64,000 bases of DNA from NCBI RefSeq assembly GCF_009905615.1, contig NZ_JAAAKW010000010.1, positions 124,001 to 188,000 on the forward strand. The letters run 5' to 3'. Under the pieces are notes generated by a model. It searched no databases, was not told the origin of the DNA, and saw only the letters and a list, made by a program, of their open reading frames with translations. The DNA is from Pseudomonas sp. SLFW. GTDB lineage: Bacteria > Pseudomonadota > Gammaproteobacteria > Pseudomonadales > Pseudomonadaceae. This document shows positions 43,601 through 49,855 of this stretch, in pieces; position 1 is the first letter of the stretch; every line of letters begins with the position of its first letter. A program made the position numbers and the translations under genes.

Positions 43601-44205
43601 TGGGCGTGGTTCTCTTTGGACAGGTCCCAGATGTTCGGGAGATAGGCATTCGAATAGCCGGAAATGAACAGTTTTTCGCTGCCGTCCGGTTGATAGACGG
43701 CACGCTTCACCGCGCCGATGTTGGCGCCGTACACGTGAATGCTGATCGACACTTGATCGTCGAAGGCGTTACTGACCTGATGAATGTCATTGCTGCGCGG
43801 AGACAGCGCTTCGACGTGGCCGGGTTCAAGGCGAATGGCCGGGCCTTCCTGTTCCAGTCGGCCTTCGGCGCTGCGGGCGAACCCTTGTGAGAACTCTGCG
43901 CCGCGCAACATGCCGATCAGGCCCCAGACACGATGGTCGTGAATGGGCGTGGTCTGACCCGGTCCCCAGACAAAACTGACGATGGAAAAGCGCTGGCGTG
44001 AGTCGGCGTGCAGCAAAAACTGTTGGTAGCGGGTCGGATCGGGAATCGCGTATTCGTCCGGCAACCAGTCGTCGTGGCGCACGAGTTGGCCCAGCAGTTT
44101 TCCGCCACGATGCAGCAGATCGCCCTCGCGGGGATTGCTGTCGATCAGTTCGGCCAGAGCGCCAATGAATTCCCGCAGGCGTTCGGGGTGTCGGGGTTGA
44201 GTCAT
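43597..44205 (-). CDS. Thiol dioxygenase, probably 3-mercaptopropionate type
   Basis: The protein has 202 residues, a cupin. Iron ligands are H89 and H91 (IHDHRVWG) and H142 (NDIHQVSN); the catalytic S-x-H-x-Y triad is S155, H157, Y159. By eye, the residue aligned with the substrate-binding Arg60 of mammalian cysteine dioxygenase is Gln62 (RYQQFLL), and the crosslinking Cys93 is Gly95. This pattern marks the Gln-type enzymes that prefer 3-mercaptopropionate over cysteine. Start MTQPRHP. It is divergent from the LysR gene and overlaps the rhodanese gene downstream. Confidence 0.87.
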   Translation of the reverse strand: MTQPRHPERLREFIGALAELIDSNPREGDLLHRGGKLLGQLVRHDDWLPDEYAIPDPTRYQQFLLHADSRQRFSIVSFVWGPGQTTPIHDHRVWGLIGMLRGAEFSQGFARSAEGRLEQEGPAIRLEPGHVEALSPRSNDIHQVSNAFDDQVSISIHVYGANIGAVKRAVYQPDGSEKLFISGYSNAYLPNIWDLSKENHAQ

Positions 44206-44395
44206 GTGCGCTCCAGAACAGATTTGGTCAGCCAATATAAGCATAATGCTGCGGTGTAATATGCTATTTATTGATGATTAGGTTATAACGAAAAAGCATT
44301 TGATAACCCCCGGGCAGGTTGTCGGGCTATCCATGTGTTGCGTTTGGAATTATGCTTTTTGCCTATCTTGTCCCTTTTTTTCATGTGCGAACCGA
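44206..44395. promoter_or_regulatory. Divergent control region between thiol dioxygenase and LysR genes
   Basis: The 190-base gap contains TATAAGCATAATGC (44236-44249) and TAATATGCTATTTATT (from 44257), two copies of the shared island motif, in A/T-rich DNA. A LysR protein normally binds in such a divergent gap. Confidence 0.5.
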
Positions 44396-45301
44396 ATGAA
44401 AATTGATGATATCGACGCCTTCGTGGCGGTGATTCGCTGCCAGTCGATCAGCCACGCAGCTGAGTCGCTGGACCTGACGCAACCCGCGATCACGCGCCGG
44501 GTGCAGAATTTCGAGCAGGCGCTGGGGGTCGAGCTGTTTGACCGTAACACCAAGCCACTCAAGCCGACGGCCATGGGTTTGCAGGTGTATCAGAAATGCC
44601 TGGCGATCCTGCGGGAAATGGATTCGTTGCGTGAACTCGTCGCCAGCGACACCCCGCCCAGCGGCCTGCTGCGGCTGGGTGTGCCGCAGACCATTGGCGA
44701 TGTCGTGCTGCTCGATGCCCTCAAGCACCTGCGCGGGCAATTTCCCGACTTGCGCGCGCAGGTCGTCACAGGCTGGGGCAGCCATCTGATCGGCAAGATC
44801 GAGAACGGTGAGCTGGATGCCGCCGCCGCGCTGTTCCCGGCCGGCAAGATTTTCCCGGAAGGCATCATCGGCGAATCCATCGGCAAGATGGAGCTGGTGG
44901 TGGTCTGCGCCAGGGAGCGTCAGCCGAAAAAGCCGATCAAACTGGCCGAATGTTATGACCAAGGCTTTGTGCTCAATCCGGACGGTTGCGGTTTTCGTGC
45001 GGGGTTGCAGCGCACGCTGGCCGATCAGGGGTTGGGTCTCAAGGTCAATCTGGAGACGTTCGGCACTGAGCTGCAATTGGGGCTGGTGGCCGATGGAATG
45101 GGATTGGGGCTCGTGCCGCGTCCTTTGTTCGAACGCAGCGCCCATCACGATCAACTGGCGGTCGTGCCGCTCAAGGACTTCAAACCGGTGATGGACCTGT
45201 GGTTGATGTACCCGCGCTTCCTCGGGAATCTACAGGCACCGGTGGCCTCGTTCGGAAGTCTGGTGGCCGAAGCCTTGAAGGAGGCGCGTGAAGCGGCCTG
45301 A
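44396..45301 (+). CDS. LysR-family transcriptional regulator of the sulfur island
   Basis: The protein has 301 residues. The HTH is in FVAVIRCQSISHAAESLDLTQPAITRRVQNFE, and the effector domain starts LLRLGVPQTIGDVVLLDAL. The start is the ATG at 44396 (MKIDDIDAF). It lies divergent from the thiol dioxygenase-rhodanese operon, so that operon is the most likely target; control of the rest of the island is possible because all promoters share one motif. It is not CysB by length (CysB is about 324 residues) and its sequence. Confidence 0.87.
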   Translation: MKIDDIDAFVAVIRCQSISHAAESLDLTQPAITRRVQNFEQALGVELFDRNTKPLKPTAMGLQVYQKCLAILREMDSLRELVASDTPPSGLLRLGVPQTIGDVVLLDALKHLRGQFPDLRAQVVTGWGSHLIGKIENGELDAAAALFPAGKIFPEGIIGESIGKMELVVVCARERQPKKPIKLAECYDQGFVLNPDGCGFRAGLQRTLADQGLGLKVNLETFGTELQLGLVADGMGLGLVPRPLFERSAHHDQLAVVPLKDFKPVMDLWLMYPRFLGNLQAPVASFGSLVAEALKEAREAA

Positions 45302-45425
45302 CCTCTTCACGATAAGAAATAAAAAAACTTGATAATTAGCTTAGAAGAAAATGTGCTTTTTAAACATTTTCCAACGCGCTTAGGCTCCCTTGATACGTCT
45401 ATTCAAGACCCACAGGGAGTCATGC
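45302..45425 (+). promoter_or_regulatory. Promoter region of the aldolase-like gene
   Basis: GATAATTAGCTTAGAAG (45331-45347) contains the island motif in reverse orientation; the stretch CTAAGCTAATTAT is shared with the region at 47556-47568. A GGGAGT ribosome site precedes the aldolase ATG. Confidence 0.45.
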
Positions 45426-46226
45426 ATGAGCAATGTCAGTTCTTTGCCCGTTCCAGCCAACGCCAGCAGCGTACGGGATCGGGTCAGTCCCGAAGAGTGG
45501 GAGGTGCGGGTCAAACTCGCAGCGGCCTATCGCATCGCGGCGCTCAAGCGCTGGACCGATCACATCTACACGCATTTCTCGGCACGGGTGCCAGGGCCTG
45601 ACGAGCACTTTCTGATCAATCCCTTCGGCTTGCTGTTCGACGAAATCACCGCGTCGAATCTGGTAAAAGTCGACATCGACGGCACCATTGTCGATGACCC
45701 AACAGGCCTCGGCATCAACCACGCAGGCTACGTGATCCACAGCGCCATTCACGCCGCGCGCCCGGACCTGCAAGCGGTGTTGCATACCCACACCCGTGAC
45801 GGCATTGCGGTATCAGCGCAAAAAAATGGCTTGTTGCTGATCTCTCAGCATGCCTTGTCGTTCTCCGGGCGTGTGGCCTATCACGGCTACGAGGGCATCG
45901 CTCAGGACCTGGGCGAGCGTGAGCGGCTGGTGGCGGATCTGGGCGACAAGAGCGTGATGATCCTGAGAAATCACGGCTTGCTCACGGCGGGTATCAGCGT
46001 CGAGCACGCGTTCAAGCAACTGCACAATCTGGAATACGCCTGCAATATTCAGATGGCGGCGCAGGCTGCGGGCAACGCCGAGCTGATTTTTCCGCCAGAA
46101 GAGGTGGTGAAGAAGGTCGAGGAGCAGGCCAGGGTATTCCAGGACGGGAACGGGCCCGGCGTGGCCCGGCATTGGAATGCGTTGATCCGCGAGCTGGATC
46201 GGCACGGGACGGCCTATAAGGAATAA
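45426..46226 (+). CDS. Class II aldolase/adducin-family protein
   Basis: The protein has 266 residues with the class II aldolase fold. Zinc ligands H120 and H122 (LHTHT) and H183 (RNHG) are present. The general-base glutamate of fuculose aldolase (Glu73), counting 19 residues before the first zinc histidine, falls on Gly101, so standard aldol chemistry is doubtful. Its location in a sulfur island suggests a role in processing a carbon skeleton after desulfurization, but the substrate is unknown. It is downstream of the LysR gene but has its own promoter-like DNA. Confidence 0.82.
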   Translation: MSNVSSLPVPANASSVRDRVSPEEWEVRVKLAAAYRIAALKRWTDHIYTHFSARVPGPDEHFLINPFGLLFDEITASNLVKVDIDGTIVDDPTGLGINHAGYVIHSAIHAARPDLQAVLHTHTRDGIAVSAQKNGLLLISQHALSFSGRVAYHGYEGIAQDLGERERLVADLGDKSVMILRNHGLLTAGISVEHAFKQLHNLEYACNIQMAAQAAGNAELIFPPEEVVKKVEEQARVFQDGNGPGVARHWNALIRELDRHGTAYKE

Positions 46227-46251
46227 GAAGGGTTCAGCGCAAAGGGTCCTC

Positions 46252-46343
46252 CTGTGGGAGCGAATTCATTCGCGAAAAGGTCGTACGGCCGATGGATATG
46301 TGCCGAATGTACAACCCCCTCGCGAATGAATTCGCTCCCACAG
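46252..46343. repeat. Inverted pair of REP elements (REPIN)
   Basis: GTGGGAGCGAATTCATTCGC (from 46254) and its reverse complement ending near 46343 lie about 90 bases apart overall, in the gap between the convergent aldolase-like and LLM genes. Intact, near-consensus arms. Confidence 0.88.
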
Positions 46344-46363
46344 AGGGGTATGCGATGTGGAAC

Positions 46364-47452
46364 CTACGCCACCTTTTCCTGCTTCTCCTGCTCCCGCTTG
46401 GCCACCAACTCCCGGGTCAGCGGGATGAGCTTCTTGCCGTAATCAATCGCGTCTTCCAGCGGATCAAACCCGCGAATCAGGAAGGTGGTAATCCCCAGGT
46501 CGTAATAATCGAGCAGCGCCTCGGCGACCTGTTCGGCGGTGCCCACCAGCGAGGTCGAGTTGCCCTTGGCGCCCAGCAGCCCGGCAATCCCGGTCCACAG
46601 GCGTTTGTCCAGTCGCGCTCCTTGCGCAGCCGCCGCCAACAAGCGCTTCGAGCCTTCGTTCGCCGGTTCGCGGCGCTGAATCCCTGCCGCCTGAGCCTGC
46701 GCTTTTGCGCGTTCCAGAATGCTGTCCGCACGTGCCCAGGCCTTTTCCTCGGTCTCGGCCAGAATCGGCCTCAGCGAGAGGCTGAAACGCACCGTCCGCC
46801 CGTGCTTCGCCGCCTCGGCCCGGACATGTCTGACGATATCCCTGACCTGCTCATAGGTTTCTCCCCACAGCGCGTACACGTCGGCGTGCCTGCCTGCGAC
46901 CTCGATCGCCGCTTGGGATGCGCCGCCGAAATACAGCGGGATGTGTGGCTGTTGTGGCGACTTGACCAGCGAATGCGCCCCCTCGAACTGGTAATACGTA
47001 CCGTGATGGTCGAAGGGCTTTTCCGCTGTCCACTCCTGACGCACGACACTCAAATATTCGTCAGTGCGGGCGTAACGCTCATCCTTGCCAATGAAGCTGC
47101 CATCGGCGCGCAGCTCCTTGTCGTCGCCACCGGTGATGATGTGCACCGCCGTGCGGCCACCGTTGAACACGTCCAGCGTCGCGAATTGTCGGGCTGCCAC
47201 GGTGGGGGAGATGAAGCCTGGCCGGTGGGCGATGAGAAATTTCAGTTTCGTGGTCACGCTGGCGGCGTAGGACGCAATGAAGGCGCTGTCCGGGCTGTTG
47301 GAGTGATAGGCCACGAGCGCTCTGTCAAACCCGGCGTCTTCATGGGCGCGCGCGACTTTTTCGACGTACTCCGGCTGAACGGTCTGACCGCTGCGTGGGT
47401 GAATTTCCGAGAACGGCTGGGTGGCGATGTAACCGATGAATTCGACGCTCAT
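46364..47452 (-). CDS. SsuD-like flavin-dependent monooxygenase
   Basis: The protein has 362 residues, of the luciferase-like family nearest to alkanesulfonate monooxygenase SsuD: FLIAHRPGFISPTVAARQFATLD and HIITGGDDKELRADGSF closely match SsuD's core, and PLYFGGASQAAIEVA its C-terminal half. By eye, three SsuD active-site residues (Cys54, Arg226, His228) are replaced by Ser, Ser and Arg. It therefore probably acts on a different sulfur compound. It is divergent from binding-protein copy 3 across a 280-base control region. Confidence 0.83.
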   Translation of the reverse strand: MSVEFIGYIATQPFSEIHPRSGQTVQPEYVEKVARAHEDAGFDRALVAYHSNSPDSAFIASYAASVTTKLKFLIAHRPGFISPTVAARQFATLDVFNGGRTAVHIITGGDDKELRADGSFIGKDERYARTDEYLSVVRQEWTAEKPFDHHGTYYQFEGAHSLVKSPQQPHIPLYFGGASQAAIEVAGRHADVYALWGETYEQVRDIVRHVRAEAAKHGRTVRFSLSLRPILAETEEKAWARADSILERAKAQAQAAGIQRREPANEGSKRLLAAAAQGARLDKRLWTGIAGLLGAKGNSTSLVGTAEQVAEALLDYYDLGITTFLIRGFDPLEDAIDYGKKLIPLTRELVAKREQEKQEKVA

Positions 47453-47732
47453 GGGCGATTCCTTATCCTTGTAGAAAAGACGGGCGCGCGTGCAATCGCG
47501 CGAGGCCAGTCAGCAACATAGGGGGAGCCGAGGGCCCTGTGAAATTCGATTTGGCGCTAAGCTAATTATAAAAATAATGCATCACTCATTTTATAAAAAT
47601 CAAAAAAGCTGAGCATTAGCTTATTTCCAATCGACATTTCACCCCGGTTTTTTATGCGCTTACGATGATCCTTATCGGGCGGACTTATTGGGTCCGCTTT
47701 CTTTTGAAGCTGCCGTGCAAGGATGTCGTTCA
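47453..47732. promoter_or_regulatory. Divergent control region between SsuD-like gene and binding protein copy 3
   Basis: The 280-base region contains GCTAAGCTAATTATAAAAAT (47556-47575) and GAGCATTAGCTTATTTCC (47611-47628). Both carry the shared island motif; the rest is A/T-rich promoter-like sequence. Confidence 0.5.
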
Positions 47733-48749
47733 ATGGTGTTTAACCGCTGGAGTCTGGGCCGTCGAGGGCTCGCGTTATTGTTGTCGTGTGCCGTGCTGGC
47801 GGGATGTGGTGACGGAGGAAACAAACCGGCGGCGGTGTCGGATGCGGTGGATTGGTCGAAGGTCAAACTGATTCTGGGGGATCAGGCCAAGGGGCTGCGC
47901 ACCGTGGTCGAGGCGTCGAAGGCGTTCGACGGCGTTCCGTATCAAGTGGAATGGGCCAACTTCCAGGGCGCCGCGCCGCTGTTCGAAGCCTTGCGCGCCG
48001 GGGCCGTGGACCTCGCACCCGCTGGCGACACGCCCGTGCTGGCCGCCGCAACAGGGGGTACGCCACTGCGCATCGTCGCCGTGCGTCGAGGCCAATCGCG
48101 TAGCATCGGGATTCTGGTTCCGCCGGATTCGGACATTAAAACCGTGGCCGACCTGAAAGGTCGCAGCGTGTCGATTTCATCGGCGCGGGGCAGCATTTCT
48201 CAATACTTGCTGATTCGTGCGCTTGAAAACGCCGGGGTCAAGGAATCGGACGTGAACATCGGGTTCGTGATGCCCACCGACGCGTTGTCGGCCTTTCATG
48301 CGGGCAAGATCGACGCGTGGGCGACGTTCGGCATCTATCAGGCCTTCGCGGAAGAAAACGGTGCGCGGCTGTTGCTGAGCGGGGAGGGTATCAACACCGG
48401 ACTGACGTTTATCACCGCGTCGGATAAGGCGCTGGCGGACAAGGTGAAGCGCCAGGCCCTCAATGATGTGCTCCAGCGACTGGCCAAGGCGTTCGAATGG
48501 GCCAAGGCGAATCCTGAGCAGTATGCGCAGGTGTTCTCGACCGCCAACAATGTGCCGTTGCCGGTGTCGCAGCGTTTGCAGAGTTGGGGCGTCGAGTCGT
48601 TGCAGCCGGTGGAGGCGTCGGATGTGACGGCCCTGCAGGGCGTCGATGATCTGTTCGTTGCGAAGAAGATCTTTCCGCAGGCGGTGCAAGTGTCAGGGCT
48701 GGTGGACCGGGAGGTGTTTCCGAATGCCCATGGCGTCTTGCTGAAATAG
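47733..48749 (+). CDS. ABC transporter binding lipoprotein, sulfonate/taurine type (copy 3)
   Basis: The protein has 338 residues with a lipoprotein signal: hydrophobic LALLLSCAVLAGC with lipobox LAGC, so it is anchored to a membrane. The mature part shows GAVDLAPAGDTPVLAAATGGTPLRIV and KTVADLKGRSVSISSARGSISQY, as in SsuA/TauA. It differs from copies 1 and 2 by being a lipoprotein. AAGGAT precedes the ATG at 47733. It is alone, divergent from the SsuD-like gene, with no permease or ATPase gene. Confidence 0.85.
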   Translation: MVFNRWSLGRRGLALLLSCAVLAGCGDGGNKPAAVSDAVDWSKVKLILGDQAKGLRTVVEASKAFDGVPYQVEWANFQGAAPLFEALRAGAVDLAPAGDTPVLAAATGGTPLRIVAVRRGQSRSIGILVPPDSDIKTVADLKGRSVSISSARGSISQYLLIRALENAGVKESDVNIGFVMPTDALSAFHAGKIDAWATFGIYQAFAEENGARLLLSGEGINTGLTFITASDKALADKVKRQALNDVLQRLAKAFEWAKANPEQYAQVFSTANNVPLPVSQRLQSWGVESLQPVEASDVTALQGVDDLFVAKKIFPQAVQVSGLVDREVFPNAHGVLLK

Positions 48750-48766
48750 GTGTTCGATGCTCAGCT

Positions 48767-48856
48767 CTGTAGGAGCGAATTCATTTGCGAATCGGTTTTC
48801 CAGACGATGCATTTCCATCGGATGTACCGGCCTCTCGCGAATGAATTCGCTCACAG
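48767..48856. repeat. Inverted pair of REP elements
   Basis: Plus-oriented copy GTAGGAGCGAATTCATTTGC (from 48769) and a minus-oriented copy ending 48856, each with one or two changes from consensus. It marks the right end of the sulfur island. Confidence 0.85.
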
Positions 48857-48903
48857 TAAAGATCGGCGTTTCCTGAAAGAGCAGCGCCGACCCAACACTC
48901 AGA

Positions 48904-49314
48904 TCAGTGCCGCGACCCTTCCTGCCCCATCGCCAGCAGTTGCTTTTCCTGATCCCAGTCGAACGGTTCTTCGTTCTCCTCGGCCTCGAAACGGCGTTCT
49001 TCCAGCGCGGTGTACAGGTCGATTTCGTCGTCGGGCATGAAGTGCAGGCAGTCGCCGCCGAAGTACCAGAGCAGGTCGCGAGGCACCAGATGGGCGATTT
49101 GCGGGTAGCGCTGGATCACCTGGCACAGCAGGTCTTGGCCCAGGTATTGGCTTTCGATCGGCTCAACCGGCAGCAGGCCGAGCAATTCGTCATAGCGTTC
49201 GATGAACAGTGCATGACTTTCTTCGGGCACTTGTTCGGCTTCACCGAGCGCGACCAGAATGCCGCGCAGGTGCGTCAGCAGGTTGAGAGTGCGGTCGAGA
49301 TTGGCGTCGGCCAT
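48904..49314 (-). CDS. Conserved hypothetical protein, PA2817-like
   Basis: The protein has 136 residues, acidic, soluble, with conserved LPVEPIESQYLGQDLLCQVIQRYPQIAHLVPRDLLWYFGGDCLHFMPDDEI. I recall this family beside fadE and arr in P. aeruginosa (PA2817), where its role is unknown. No catalytic motif or membrane segment is visible. It is the first gene after the island that restores the ancestral neighbourhood. Confidence 0.72.
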   Translation of the reverse strand: MADANLDRTLNLLTHLRGILVALGEAEQVPEESHALFIERYDELLGLLPVEPIESQYLGQDLLCQVIQRYPQIAHLVPRDLLWYFGGDCLHFMPDDEIDLYTALEERRFEAEENEEPFDWDQEKQLLAMGQEGSRH

Positions 49315-49424
49315 GATGAAGTCCTCAGAGACAAAAACAGGCGCGGGAGTATAGTTCCCCGAACCCGTGACCGATACCCCGGAGGACTGGTGGTCAGTGG
49401 TCGACGCGTAAAGGTGGGGTTACC

Positions 49425-49628
49425 TCAATGCCATAAACCGGCGAGATAGCGATGCCCGGCCTCGGTCAAGGCCAGATGGGCGTAGGTGTGATCAGGGCTG
49501 GGTTGGCGCGTGACGAAGCCGATGAGCAGAAGGGTTTGCAGGGTCTGGGTGGGTTTGCCGCTGTGAAGGTCCTCCCCCGAGGCGATTTCAGCAAGCAGGC
49601 AGCGATGAGTCATGCGATGGTCGATCAT
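49425..49628 (-). CDS. Small hypothetical protein, possibly winged-helix
   Basis: A 67-residue protein with AGGGG eight bases before the ATG. The sequence (LLAEIASGEDLHSGKPTQTLQTLLLIGFVTRQPS ... LALTEAGHRYLAGL) resembles a winged-helix fold with a C-terminal LTEAGHRYL segment like those of MarR- or PadR-type proteins, but it is too short to be sure. No neighbour suggests a role. Confidence 0.55.
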   Translation of the reverse strand: MIDHRMTHRCLLAEIASGEDLHSGKPTQTLQTLLLIGFVTRQPSPDHTYAHLALTEAGHRYLAGLWH

Positions 49629-49747
49629 GATGCGTCCCCTTGGTGTTTTCTTGTTGTTACCGGGGAGTGTAGGACAGGGATTGAAGATATGCAGGCTAGA
49701 GCGGTGGATTAGATGATTTGGAATGGGGCCTGCCTGCTAAGGATGAG

Positions 49748-49837
49748 CTGTAAGAGTGAGCTTGCTCGCGATGACGGTGGGTCAGCTCCACTAATGGAGC
49801 CTGACAAACAGCATCGCGAGCAAGCTCACTCCTACAG
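49748..49837. repeat. REPIN of the GAGCTTGCTCGCGATG family
   Basis: Arms near 49748-49773 and 49812-49837 are inverted copies of the REP unit also seen at 8309-8387, around a central hairpin (GTCAGCTCCA/TGGAGCCTGAC). It fills the gap upstream of fadE's 3' end. Confidence 0.85.
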
Positions 49838-49855
49838 GGGAGGGCTCATCCGGGG

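Noticed and set aside
30354..48749. Integrase, transposase or attachment-site repeats bounding the sulfur island
   Set aside because: None is visible; no direct repeats of the tRNA 3' ends were found near the right boundary. Insertion near the tRNA cluster remains only a suggestion.
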